This document shows, piece by piece, positions 26,033 through 33,860 of a DNA stretch of 64,000 bases (positions within the stretch are counted from its first letter, which is position 1; each line of letters starts with the position of its first letter). This stretch comes from Paenibacillus castaneae (GTDB lineage Bacteria > Bacillota > Bacilli > Paenibacillales > Paenibacillaceae). The stretch is taken from positions 1,282,202 through 1,346,201 of the forward strand of contig NZ_KZ614144.1 in NCBI RefSeq assembly GCF_002884445.1, given 5' to 3'. A program made the translations under genes and the position numbers. The notes beneath the pieces were generated by a model, which made no database searches, was not told the DNA's origin, and worked only from the letters and a program-made list of their open reading frames with translations.

Positions 26033-27219
26033 GTGATTTCTCTGCTGGCTCCATTGGGCAGCAGCTGTCAACCATCCGCAGGCATTTGCATGAGCATCCC
26101 GAGCTGTCCCATGAAGAATTTGAAACGACTGCCTCCATTGTGGCATGGCTGACGGAAGCAGGCATCCGAATCGTTGATTATGGTCTCAAAACAGGCGTTA
26201 TTGCGGAGGTTGGCGGCTTGCATGGAGGACCGGTCATCGCGGTGAGAGCTGACATCGATGCGCTTCCGATTCAGGAGGAGACGGGACTGTCCTTCGCCTC
26301 GAAGGTGCCGGGCAAGATGCACGCCTGTGGCCATGATTTCCATACAGCTGCGATCCTTGGAACGGCGTTTCTGTTAAAGGAACGTGAACAGGAACTGCAG
26401 GGTACGGTTCGATTTCTATTCCAGCCCGCTGAGGAGAAGGCAAAGGGCGCCATTCAGCTCATCAAAAGCGGCGCATTGAATGGGGTGCAGGCTGTATTCG
26501 GCATGCATAATAAGCCTGATCTGCCCATTGGAACGATAGGAATCAAGAGCGGACCAATCATGGCTGCGGCTGACGGCTTTATTGTCGAGGTCGAAGGACG
26601 CGGCAGTCACGCAGCGGTTCCGGAGGCAGGACTTGATCCGATCGTAACGGCGGCTCATATCATTACAGCGCTGCAATCCATCGTCAGCCGGAACGTGAGT
26701 GCGCTCGACAGCGCGGTAATTAGCGTGACAAGGCTGCATGCGGGAACAGCTTGGAATATCATTCCGGAGAAGGCGGTATTCGATGGGACTCTCCGCACTT
26801 TCGATGAGGAAGTGCGCCTTAAAGTACGAACTCGCCTAGAGCAGGTCGTAAATGGTGTAGCTTCCGCATTTAATACGAAGGCGCAGGTAAGCTGGATCGA
26901 AGGACCGCCGGCAGTCGTTAATAGTGGGAGGTGGGCCGAGCAAGCTGCGTTGACGGCTGAAGCGCTGGGATACGAGGTTGTTGAGCCGTCTCCGTCTCCA
27001 GCAGGCGAGGATTTCGCTTTCTATTTGAAGGAAACAGAAGGCGTATTCGTATTTCTAGGAACGGCAGGACCGCAGGAATGGCATCATCCCGCTTTTGATT
27101 TGGATGAGGGAGCGCTGCCTGTTGCAGCTTCGTTCTTCACTGCGCTTGCGATTGACGCTTTAAGCAAGCTGTCTGAGGAGAGCCTTCGAGGAGGACGACA
27201 GCATTCCGAAATCATATGA
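26029..27219 (+). CDS. M20-family amidohydrolase/N-deacetylase (SndA/YtnL-like)
   Basis: A 396-residue metal-dependent aminoacylase. Dinuclear-metal ligands are visible in HACGHDFHTAA, QPAEEKAKGA (catalytic Glu pair), GMHNKPDLPIG and near the C-terminus in SPAGEDFAFYL. The lid domain lies in between (about 185-300). B. subtilis SndA/YtnL removes the acetyl group from N-acetylcysteine released from N-acetylated S-substituted cysteine; position in the operon supports the same role. It overlaps the upstream gene by 4 bp. Related hippurate or peptidoglycan-peptide hydrolases are alternatives. Confidence 0.88.
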   Translation: MSDFSAGSIGQQLSTIRRHLHEHPELSHEEFETTASIVAWLTEAGIRIVDYGLKTGVIAEVGGLHGGPVIAVRADIDALPIQEETGLSFASKVPGKMHACGHDFHTAAILGTAFLLKEREQELQGTVRFLFQPAEEKAKGAIQLIKSGALNGVQAVFGMHNKPDLPIGTIGIKSGPIMAAADGFIVEVEGRGSHAAVPEAGLDPIVTAAHIITALQSIVSRNVSALDSAVISVTRLHAGTAWNIIPEKAVFDGTLRTFDEEVRLKVRTRLEQVVNGVASAFNTKAQVSWIEGPPAVVNSGRWAEQAALTAEALGYEVVEPSPSPAGEDFAFYLKETEGVFVFLGTAGPQEWHHPAFDLDEGALPVAASFFTALAIDALSKLSEESLRGGRQHSEII

Positions 27220-28333
27220 TGTGATCGTCGTAGGAGCGGGCTCAATGGGGATGAGTGCGGGATATGAGCTGGTGGCGCGAGGAGCGAAAACATTGCTGAT
27301 CGATGCCTTTGATCCTCCGCACAGCATGGGCAGCCATCACGGTGAGCCGCGCCTCATTCGGCATGCTTATCATGGCGGAGAAACCTATGTGAGAATGGCG
27401 CTGCGTGCGGATGAGCGGTGGCTGGAGCTGGAGAGGCTTTCGGGCAAGAAGCTCCTTGAGCGATCAGGTGTATTGAACATGGCGGAAACGAGCTTTTACA
27501 ATTATGACAATAGGCTTGATGATGCGGCTCTCCATGGTGTTCAAGTCGAACGGCTTCGGGCGGATGAGATTAATCGCCGTTTCCCGGGCATAAAGCTATC
27601 TGGCTCCTTTCAAGGCATGTATGAACCCAATGCAGGCTATCTATACAGCGAGAAATGCGTTGCAGCTTATAAGGAGCAGGCGATCGCAGCCGGGGCGGAA
27701 CTGCTCGTAAATAGCATTGTTACCACGATCAAGAACGAACGAGCACAGGTAACCGTCTATACGGAAAAGGATTCCTTCACAGCAACCAAGCTGATTATTA
27801 CTGCAGGCGCTTGGTTCAAACTGCTTTCGCCGTATGTCACGCTTCCGATTCGGGCCGTTCGTAAGGTCGTAGGCTGGTTCGAAGCGGAATCCAACGAATT
27901 TGATGCAGGAGTTTTCCCGGGTTTTACTTGGGGAGGCACAGATGGCGTCTACTATGGATTCCCAAGCATTGGAGGAGCAGGCGTTAAGATAGGACGTCAT
28001 GATACAGGTGTAGAATGGCTGCCTGGTCAGCCGATCGCGCCGTTTGGTACTTATCCGGAGGACGAAGCGGATCTTCGCCGCGCACTTGAAGCTTTTATTC
28101 CTGGAGCGGCTGGCAGGCTGCTGCAAAGCGCGGTATGCAAATACGAGTTTACGCCTGACGAGGATTTTATTATAGATACGCATCCCGAGCATGCTAATGT
28201 GCTGCTTGCTGGCGGCTTCTCCGGGCATGGCTTTAAATTCGCAAGCGTAGTCGGAGAAATATTGGCCGATAAAATAGAACAAAAAAAAGATGCTTATGAT
28301 CTTCGCTTATTCCAATTAAGCCGTTTCGCTTAA
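27203..28333 (+). CDS. FAD-dependent amine oxidase of the monomeric sarcosine oxidase family, probable ATT start
   Basis: About 376 residues. The Rossmann fold GAGSMG near the N-terminus binds FAD. Cys312 in AVCKYEFTPDEDFIID and the following GFSGHGFKFASVVGE match the covalent-flavin cysteine and flavin-binding end of monomeric sarcosine oxidase. Such enzymes oxidise N-alkyl amino acids, releasing H2O2. The only standard start, GTG 27221, would leave just 3 residues before the GxGxxG and has no ribosome site. The ATT at 27203 gives a normal N-terminus ending YDVIVVGAG and has GAGGAGG 8 bases upstream, so I use it. The gene has no counterpart in the B. subtilis ytm/ytn operon. Confidence 0.85.
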   Translation: MPKSYDVIVVGAGSMGMSAGYELVARGAKTLLIDAFDPPHSMGSHHGEPRLIRHAYHGGETYVRMALRADERWLELERLSGKKLLERSGVLNMAETSFYNYDNRLDDAALHGVQVERLRADEINRRFPGIKLSGSFQGMYEPNAGYLYSEKCVAAYKEQAIAAGAELLVNSIVTTIKNERAQVTVYTEKDSFTATKLIITAGAWFKLLSPYVTLPIRAVRKVVGWFEAESNEFDAGVFPGFTWGGTDGVYYGFPSIGGAGVKIGRHDTGVEWLPGQPIAPFGTYPEDEADLRRALEAFIPGAAGRLLQSAVCKYEFTPDEDFIIDTHPEHANVLLAGGFSGHGFKFASVVGEILADKIEQKKDAYDLRLFQLSRFA

Positions 28334-28376
28334 GTGAAGATTAGATAACTTTAGTTAATGATAAGGGGGAGTATAT

Positions 28377-28850
28377 ATGAGTCAGTCAACAGCTCAGGTT
28401 GAAGCGTATTTGCACGCTTACGATGAAATCGAGCAGGAAATTGCCGAGCTTTCTGAGGAGCAGCTTAAATGGAAAGGCTCTTCACAGTCATGGAGCGTAA
28501 CTGAGGTGCTTTCCCATCTTGTTGATCACAGCATTGTTGTATCCTTTCGTATTCGCGACATATTGGCCGGCTCAGAAGTGCGTCTTCCAGCCTTTAATCA
28601 GGATGCTTGGGTATCCGGTCAAAAGGCGAACGAGGGCCATGCAAAGGATATTCTTAACGCAGCTCGGGCGTTGGTTCAGTATAATGGTCTGCTATTTAAT
28701 CGTCTGACTGATGAAGAGTGGAACAAGGCAGGCATTAATGCCAAAGGCGATCCTGTTGCGATTGCAGCTATCGTTCCTGCTTTTGTCGCTCATGTAACGA
28801 ATCATTTGGCTCAAATTCGCCGGATTAAGCAGGCGCAAAGCGGCGCGTAG
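28377..28850 (+). CDS. DinB-family protein
   Basis: A 157-residue four-helix protein of the DinB/YfiT type. The metal-binding histidines appear in EVLSHLVDHS (helix 2) and in FVAHVTNHLAQIRR near the end. DinB-like proteins in Bacillales include bacillithiol transferases that detoxify electrophiles, which would suit a locus for S-substituted thiols, but this is inference. GGGGGAG lies upstream of ATG 28377. A 52-bp tandem repeat array starts right after its stop. Confidence 0.85.
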   Translation: MSQSTAQVEAYLHAYDEIEQEIAELSEEQLKWKGSSQSWSVTEVLSHLVDHSIVVSFRIRDILAGSEVRLPAFNQDAWVSGQKANEGHAKDILNAARALVQYNGLLFNRLTDEEWNKAGINAKGDPVAIAAIVPAFVAHVTNHLAQIRRIKQAQSGA

Positions 28851-28851
28851 C

Positions 28852-29402
28852 GGCGATTGAGCGGCAAATGTGATGCAGAAGTGCAGCACATGGAGCGCGG
28901 AGCGGCGATCGAGCGATGAATGTGCTGCAGAAGTGCATCACATGGAGCGCGGAGCGGCGACCGAGCGGCGAATGTGATGCAGAAGTGCAGCACATGGAGC
29001 GCGAAGCGGCGATCTAGCGCTGAATGTGATGCAGAAGTGCAGCACATTCAGCGCGGAGGGGCGATCGAGCGGCGAATGTGATGCAGAAATGCAGCACATG
29101 GAGCGCGGAGCGGCGACCGAGCGGCGAATGTGATGCAGAAGTGCAGCACATGGAGCGCGGAGCGGCGATCGAGCGATGAATGTGATGCAGAAGTGCAGCA
29201 CATGGAGCGCGGAGCGGCGCTCGAGCGATGAATGTGATGCAGAAATGCAGCACATGGAGCGCGAAGCGGCGATCGAGCGGCGAATTGTGATGCAGAAGTG
29301 CAGCACATGGAGCGCGGAGCGGCGATTGAGCGGCGAATGTGCTGCAGAAGTGCAGCACATGGAGTGCGAAGTGGCGATCGAGCGATGAATGTGATGCAGA
29401 AG
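28852..29402. repeat. 52-bp tandem palindromic repeat array, left part (about 10.6 units)
   Basis: Ten full units beginning GGCGATCGAGCG start at 28852, 28904, 28956, 29008, 29060, 29112, 29164, 29216, 29268 (53 bp) and 29321, and an eleventh is cut at 29402 by an IS element. Each unit contains a near-perfect stem-loop TGTGATGCA-GAAG-TGCAGCACA; in the units at 28904 and 29321 the left arm has C and matches GTGCTGCA. The period is not a multiple of three and there are no distinct spacers, so it is neither coding nor CRISPR. It separates the DinB and acetyltransferase genes. Confidence 0.95.
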
Positions 29403-29478
29403 CGGCTAGGCCCCCTAATTCTGGAGTCTTGCCCTACAATTTTACTGGTTTCGTAGACTCACTTGTTTTTTTGAGTTA

Positions 29479-30375
29479 TTACATGGCTTTATGGAAGGCA
29501 GATGAGTCTTCCAGTGTATTGACCCACGCTGAAAACTTAACTGGAGGCATCAGCTTCAAGCTGCCGTGCATCTTGCGATTATTGTAAAAGTCCATATAGT
29601 GATCGAGTGCCTCATAGGCTTCCTCAAAGGTCATGAAGCTCTTAAGGCTGAAAAGATCTCGTTCAAGTAGGCTATGGAACGACTCGATGTAGGCATTCAT
29701 ATTCGGTGTCCGGGGTGGGATGCGTTCATGCACGACCTCCAGACTCTCGCACGTGTCTCCAAACAATTTGCTAACGAATTGCGGTCCGTTGTCTGTTCGA
29801 ATCACCGGCATCGTATCGCCTGATTCTATGCGGTTCTGAAGCGCCCCATATAACGTTTGGACAGCATGCTTGGCTTCACATACCGGCCCCCTATATTGTC
29901 CAACGACAACGCGGTCAAACACATCGATGATACTGAGCACGAAAAAGAAACGCTCCTGTCCGATGACATAGCCGTATTTAATGTCCATTTGCCACAGCTG
30001 GTTAGCCCCCGTTACTACCCGGTTCTTTGGTAGTCTGCGCGGATGTGCCGGAATTCGTTTACGCTGTTTTTGAAGGATATCTAACTCATTGCAGAGACGG
30101 TACGCTTTCTTTTTGTTCAGAGGGAGCTCACGTTGGTTCCGGATGCAGTGTGCAAGCAACTTGTAGCCGTAGACGTGTTCTTCGCCTTCAATGAGCTCTA
30201 GCAGCCATTCCTTAATTTGTTCGTCACTAACTTTTTCCCCTGTTACTGTGAATGAATAGCCTGGAACAGGTCGACCTCTCCGGTCACCTGCAGGACATTC
30301 CACTGTCTGGCTGGTGGCTCGCTTTTTACGGTCGTAGTAGGTGGATTCGGATAGCCCAAGGATGCGCAGAACCAC
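29479..30375 (-). CDS. IS3-family transposase OrfB (DDE integrase domain), copy A
   Basis: A 298-residue rve-type integrase. An HTH_21 region precedes the catalytic core, with the three acidic residues in QMDIKYGYV, RTDNGPQF and NAYIESFHSLLERD, spaced as in IS3 members. The region of the -1 frame upstream of the listed start is open back to the A6G slippery site in orfA, so the active product is most likely the OrfAB fusion. No inactivating mutation is seen. Confidence 0.92.
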   Translation of the reverse strand: MVLRILGLSESTYYDRKKRATSQTVECPAGDRRGRPVPGYSFTVTGEKVSDEQIKEWLLELIEGEEHVYGYKLLAHCIRNQRELPLNKKKAYRLCNELDILQKQRKRIPAHPRRLPKNRVVTGANQLWQMDIKYGYVIGQERFFFVLSIIDVFDRVVVGQYRGPVCEAKHAVQTLYGALQNRIESGDTMPVIRTDNGPQFVSKLFGDTCESLEVVHERIPPRTPNMNAYIESFHSLLERDLFSLKSFMTFEEAYEALDHYMDFYNNRKMHGSLKLMPPVKFSAWVNTLEDSSAFHKAM

Positions 30376-30396
30376 TGCAGTTGCTTCCCCCCGCTT

Positions 30397-30450
30397 AATA
30401 AATAGGTCTGCTATTTCGAATTTCTCGGATAAGCGGGGGCTTTCTTTTTT
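30397..30450 (-). promoter_or_regulatory. Programmed -1 frameshift signal of IS copy A
   Basis: On the minus strand, A6G (30450-30444) in frame as A-AAA-AAG is followed after 4 bases by a 10-bp stem: CCCCCGCTTA (30439-30430) can pair with TAAGCGGGGG about 32 bases downstream. OrfB is in the -1 frame, and that frame is open from the slip site. This matches the known IS3-family arrangement for making OrfAB. Confidence 0.82.
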
Positions 30451-30731
30451 AGCAGTTCACGTAGAATCTCGATTTCGAGTTCCTTCTCACCGAGCACCTT
30501 AACGGCCTTTTCATAGCGTTGTTCTACCTCTTGCAGCCGTTGAAGCTCTTGCAGATGTTCATCTGCCATTGGGATTTCCTCTAGTGGGATTGTATCACGG
30601 TAGTCCCTGATCCAAGCACGGATCGTTTCCGGATGGATGCTATACATGCGGGATAACACCCCCACCTTGATACCAGCTAACGCTTCTCGAACAATTTTAA
30701 GGCGTGCTTCCTCATTCAGCCTTTTTCCCAT
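30411..30731 (-). CDS. IS3-family transposase OrfA (helix-turn-helix), copy A
   Basis: A 106-residue protein with the N-terminal helix-turn-helix (KIVREALAGIKVGVLSRMY, then HPETIRAWIRDY) and a C-terminal leucine-zipper-like coiled coil (LQRLQEVEQRYEKAVKVLGE, then EILRELL). It binds the terminal repeats and, fused to OrfB by frameshifting, gives the transposase. GGGAG lies upstream of ATG 30731. Confidence 0.9.
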   Translation of the reverse strand: MGKRLNEEARLKIVREALAGIKVGVLSRMYSIHPETIRAWIRDYRDTIPLEEIPMADEHLQELQRLQEVEQRYEKAVKVLGEKELEIEILRELLKKKAPAYPRNSK

Positions 30732-30805
30732 ACTGCTTCATCTCCCTTGTCCTAAGTTTAAATTATTGGATGGGAGGACTCCAGTTTAATTAGGGGGCCT
30801 AGGAG

Positions 30806-31035
30806 GAAGTGCAGCACATGGAGTGCGAAGCGGCGATCGAGCGGCGAATGTGATGCAAAAGTGCAGCATATGGAGTGCGAAGCGGCGATCGAGCGATGAA
30901 TGTGATGTAGAAGTGCAGCACATGGAGTGCGAAGCGGCGATCGAGCGGCGAATGTGATGCAAAAGTGCAGCACATGGAGCTCTGAGCGGCGATCGAGCGG
31001 CGAAAGTGATGCAGAAGTGCAGCACATGGAGCGCT
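30806..31035. repeat. 52-bp tandem palindromic repeat array, right part (about 4.5 units)
   Basis: The array resumes with half a unit at 30806, then units begin at 30832, 30884, 30936 and 30988. Sequence variants such as GGAGTGCGAAGC are commoner on this side and in the last units left of the IS, which fits one continuous array interrupted by the insertion. The last unit decays at ~31035, about 50 bp before the acetyltransferase gene. Confidence 0.93.
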
Positions 31036-31100
31036 AGACTCCAACCGCATGATTTAGATGTATATCCGTACAACCCATTTGGATGAAAGCTGGTGGAGAC

Positions 31101-31634
31101 ATGTCAGGTGAAGCCATTTCGATTCGATTTAGTAAGCCCGCGGATCAAGCCGCAGTCGAGGAAGTGCTATTGGACGCTTATGGACAATATGAACGGGAGC
31201 TGCCGGAGCCAGCCTGGAATCAGTATAAGGAAAGCATATTGGCAGCTAATGCAGGAGCATTAACAAAAGCGCGCTTAGTTGCTGAACGCAATGGCAAAAT
31301 TGTCGGCAGTGTATTTCTGTTTGATTCCTCCGAGGCGGCATACGGACGTACGGACCTCAACATTCATTCGCCGATAATTCGGCTGTTGGCCGTATCTCAT
31401 GAAGCTCGCGGTTACGGTGTAGCGACGGAGCTCATAAGAGCTAGCGCTAAGCTTGCAAGGGAGTGGGGTGCAGAAACGCTACATCTTCATACATCCGATA
31501 TGATGGGGTCCGCTGTCAGACTGTACGAGCGGCTAGGCTTTAAGCGGGCTTTCGATAAAGATTTGTACAACGGAGAAACGCTCGTCAAGAGCTATCTTCT
31601 TTCATTGAAGGAAGCGGCATTGCTTCAGGCTTAG
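31101..31634 (+). CDS. GNAT N-acetyltransferase (SnaA/YtmI-like)
   Basis: A 177-residue single-domain acetyltransferase. The acetyl-CoA-binding region reads IIRLLAVSHEARGYGVATEL, containing the Q/RxxGxG/A pattern (RGYGVA), and SAVRLYERLGFKRA is the usual C-terminal helix and strand. In B. subtilis, SnaA (YtmI) N-acetylates S-(2-succino)cysteine before oxidative cleavage. The nearby transporter, deacetylase and monooxygenase argue for the same role. ATG 31101 (GGTGGAG close upstream) or ATG 31083 may be the start; neither site is ideal. Confidence 0.82.
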   Translation: MSGEAISIRFSKPADQAAVEEVLLDAYGQYERELPEPAWNQYKESILAANAGALTKARLVAERNGKIVGSVFLFDSSEAAYGRTDLNIHSPIIRLLAVSHEARGYGVATELIRASAKLAREWGAETLHLHTSDMMGSAVRLYERLGFKRAFDKDLYNGETLVKSYLLSLKEAALLQA

Positions 31635-31667
31635 GGATACGATCATCAATTTGAGGAGGTACGTATA

Positions 31668-32996
31668 ATGGGGAATCGCAAACAAATTAAATTTGGGGCT
31701 TTAATTCATGGCGTTGGAGGCAATGTATCGGCTTGGCGCCATCCTGAAGTGCCAGCCGATGCAAGCGTGAATTTTCAATTTTATACACAGCAGGCACAAA
31801 CGGCGGAGGCAGGGAAATTCGATCTTGTTTTTATTGCCGATGGATTATACATTAATGAAAAATCGATTCCACACTTTCTCAATCGGTTTGAACCGCTTAC
31901 GATATTATCCGCTTTGGCTGCTGTTACGTCCAAAATAGGTCTAGTCGGCACTTTATCCAGCTCCTACAGCGAGCCGTTCACCGTTGCAAGACAGTTTGGC
32001 TCTCTTGATCATATTAGCGGCGGACGTGCCGGCTGGAATGTCGTTACTTCGCCGCTCGAAGGCTCTGCCAGCAATTTCAGCAAAACGACTCACCCTACAC
32101 ATGATGAGCGTTATCGAATCGCCGAGGAATATTTGGAAGTAACACGCGGGCTTTGGGATTCATGGGAAGATGACGCCTTCGTAAGAGATAAAGAAGCAGG
32201 CGTGTTCTTCGATCCCTCCAAGCTGCACCGGCTTGATCACAAGGGACAATATTTTTCCGTTCAAGGACCGCTAAATATTGCCCGCTCGAAGCAGGGGCAT
32301 CCGGTTATTTTCCAAGCAGGCTCATCAGAAAGCGGCAAGCGGCTTGCAGGAAAAGAGGCAGATGCGGTATTCACCGGACATGAGAGCATAGAAGAGGCCA
32401 AAGCCTTCTATAAGGATGTGAAGGATCGCGCAGTGGCAGAGGGGCGTTCCGTTGATGACATCGTCATCCTGCCGGGCATCGGACCAATCATTGGCCGCAC
32501 GGAAGAGGAAGCGGAGCGTAAATATCAAGAGCTGGCAGAGCTGGTTTCGATTGAGAATGCACTCAATTTCCTAGGACGTTTTTTCGAGCATCATGATTTT
32601 TCTCAGTATCCGCTGGATGAAGCATTCCCTGAGCTAAGGGACCTGGGCAGCAACAGCTTCCGCAGCGGAACGGACAAAATTAAGAAATCGGCCAAAGAGA
32701 ACAAGCTAACGCTCAGGCAAGTGGCGCTTCAATCTGCAACCCCTCGCGGACCGTTTATCGGCACACCTGAGAAGGTAGCTGATCTTATTCAGCAATGGCA
32801 TGAGGAAGAAGCTGCGGACGGGTTTATCATCCACACATCGATTCCTAGCGGATTAAAAGATTTTGTAGAGCTGGTTGTTCCGATTATTCAGGAGCGGGGC
32901 ATATACCGGAAGGAATATGAATCGGATACGCTGCGCGGCAACTTAGGTTTGCCGATTCCGGCTAACCGCTACACGAAAGAAAAGGTAAACAGCTAA
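31668..32996 (+). CDS. NtaA/SnaA/DszA-family FMN-dependent monooxygenase (CmoJ/YtnJ-like)
   Basis: A 442-residue two-component flavin monooxygenase, the same length as I recall for B. subtilis YtnJ. Diagnostic segments are [53 protein letters not shown] and [19 protein letters not shown]. With reduced FMN it would hydroxylate the carbon next to sulfur of the N-acetylated substrate, leading to C-S cleavage. It follows the acetyltransferase by 33 bp with GAGGAGG upstream. A flavin reductase partner is not visible in the window. Confidence 0.92.
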   Translation: MGNRKQIKFGALIHGVGGNVSAWRHPEVPADASVNFQFYTQQAQTAEAGKFDLVFIADGLYINEKSIPHFLNRFEPLTILSALAAVTSKIGLVGTLSSSYSEPFTVARQFGSLDHISGGRAGWNVVTSPLEGSASNFSKTTHPTHDERYRIAEEYLEVTRGLWDSWEDDAFVRDKEAGVFFDPSKLHRLDHKGQYFSVQGPLNIARSKQGHPVIFQAGSSESGKRLAGKEADAVFTGHESIEEAKAFYKDVKDRAVAEGRSVDDIVILPGIGPIIGRTEEEAERKYQELAELVSIENALNFLGRFFEHHDFSQYPLDEAFPELRDLGSNSFRSGTDKIKKSAKENKLTLRQVALQSATPRGPFIGTPEKVADLIQQWHEEEAADGFIIHTSIPSGLKDFVELVVPIIQERGIYRKEYESDTLRGNLGLPIPANRYTKEKVNS

Positions 32997-33022
32997 AAAA
33001 AAGAATTGTTTAAGAAAGCGTT

Positions 33023-33056
33023 AAAGCAGAGCGGCGGACGATATGTCTGCTGCTTT
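33023..33056 (+). terminator. Probable terminator of the sulfur locus
   Basis: AAAGCAG (33023-33029) pairs with CTGCTTT (33050-33056) with inner GGAC/GTCT pairing, followed by more T residues. It lies 26 bp after the monooxygenase stop. Confidence 0.65.
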
Positions 33057-33136
33057 TTATTTGATAGGATGAGCATTATGATGGAATTTAGGCAACAATG
33101 GTGTTATAGGCTTAATTAGAAGGAGGGCAATTATCG

Positions 33137-33373
33137 ATGAAACTAGAGCTGGGAAACTGCTTGCTGGAGCAGCGCTTGCACGATTGCGGCATGACGAGGG
33201 AGCAGCTCGCGAGGGCGCTGTTCATCAAGCCTGAGCGGATAGGAGATTATATCGACAATAAGCGAGTCATGCCTCTTAAAGCAGCTATATCTATTGCGGA
33301 TACAGTCCAATGCGATGTGCGGGATCTTTATGAATGGCATCCTATTATTCAGTCATCTATCAGCAATGAATAG
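33137..33373 (+). CDS. Small XRE/Cro-type helix-turn-helix protein
   Basis: A 78-residue protein, nearly all of it one Cro-type helix-turn-helix domain (LLEQRLHDCGMTREQLARAL, IKPERIGDYIDNKRVMPL, AISIADTVQCDVRDLYEW). AGAAGGAGGGC precedes ATG 33137. It has no effector domain. Its targets are unknown and it may be a stand-alone regulator of the Cro/YozG type. Confidence 0.82.
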   Translation: MKLELGNCLLEQRLHDCGMTREQLARALFIKPERIGDYIDNKRVMPLKAAISIADTVQCDVRDLYEWHPIIQSSISNE

Positions 33374-33394
33374 GAAATGAGGCTATAATATACT

Positions 33395-33422
33395 TGTTAG
33401 CGGACACAGGAGCCGTTATATA
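33395..33422 (+). repeat. Short palindromic interspersed repeat, copy 1
   Basis: GTTAGCGGACACAGGAGCCG then TTATATA. It has the pattern GCGGACA-N5/6-CCGTTAT shared with three other copies nearby, in which GCGG and CCGT can form a short stem. Confidence 0.6.
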
Positions 33423-33534
33423 CAGCAAATATCTTTGTTTTGGGAGTATTGCGGACATCAACTATAAAGCCCCCTAAACCACTTAGACACTTTCTGCCAC
33501 TTCAGATACACTAAACGAAGTGAGGAATAGATCG

Positions 33535-33858
33535 ATGAAAAGAAGGTTTAGGTGCCCTGTTGAAGCAAAGAAGGAGTTCGTCGTAGAGGTGCTAGCCGGC
33601 TACCGTACAGAGGTGGTGGCGAGAAAGCATGGTATGTCTCCTAAAACGCTAAGCAACTGGGTTCGTCAATATCAGGACGAGGTGGGCGAGCTAATGGTCA
33701 AGAGACAAGATGATGTGGAGAAGCTAAAAAAGGACGCAGCTAAACTTGATGGGCTTCAAAAGAAATACAACGAAGCGATGAAGCTGCTGGGCGAAAAAGA
33801 ATTGGAGAATAACATTCTTAAAGATCTGGTTAAAAAAAAGTACCCCGACTGGAAATAG
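33535..33858 (+). CDS. IS3-family transposase OrfA, copy B
   Basis: A 107-residue protein with a helix-turn-helix (AKKEFVVEVLAGYRTEVVAR, then KHGMSPKTLSNWVRQY) and a C-terminal coiled coil (LDGLQKKYNEAMKLLGEKEL). ATG 33535 follows GTGAGGAAT; the GTG at 33520 is an in-frame alternative. It ends 2 bp before the orfB ATG. Confidence 0.88.
   Translation: MKRRFRCPVEAKKEFVVEVLAGYRTEVVARKHGMSPKTLSNWVRQYQDEVGELMVKRQDDVEKLKKDAAKLDGLQKKYNEAMKLLGEKELENNILKDLVKKKYPDWK
33832..33840 (+). promoter_or_regulatory. Slippery A8G run for -1 frameshifting in IS copy B
   Basis: AAAAAAAAG near the end of orfA. The -1 frame is open from here through the orfB ATG at 33861, so an OrfAB fusion can form. I did not find a downstream stem as convincing as in copy A. 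Confidence 0.65.
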
Positions 33859-33860
33859 CG

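Larger units (their letters stand above)
29403..30805 (-). mobile_element. IS3-family insertion sequence (copy A), intact, inside the 52-bp array
   Basis: A 1403-bp element with orfA and orfB on the minus strand. Terminal inverted repeats share CTAGGCCCCCTAATT (29406-29420; inverted at the right end) with CTGGAGTC further in. A 4-bp direct repeat GAAG flanks it (29399-29402, 30806-30809). GAAG is exactly the loop of the hairpin in each 52-bp unit, and the interrupted unit is restored when the element and one GAAG are removed. The exact outer boundary rests on this duplication. Confidence 0.9.

Noticed and set aside
28811..29360. Long minus-strand open frames across the 52-bp array (repeating MCCTSASH... 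peptides)
   Set aside because: They arise because the repeat lacks stops in several frames. The period is not divisible by three, there is no ribosome site, and one unit is 53 bp.
28852..31035. Array considered as CRISPR
   Set aside because: There are no distinct spacers between repeats, the units abut directly, and no cas genes are present.
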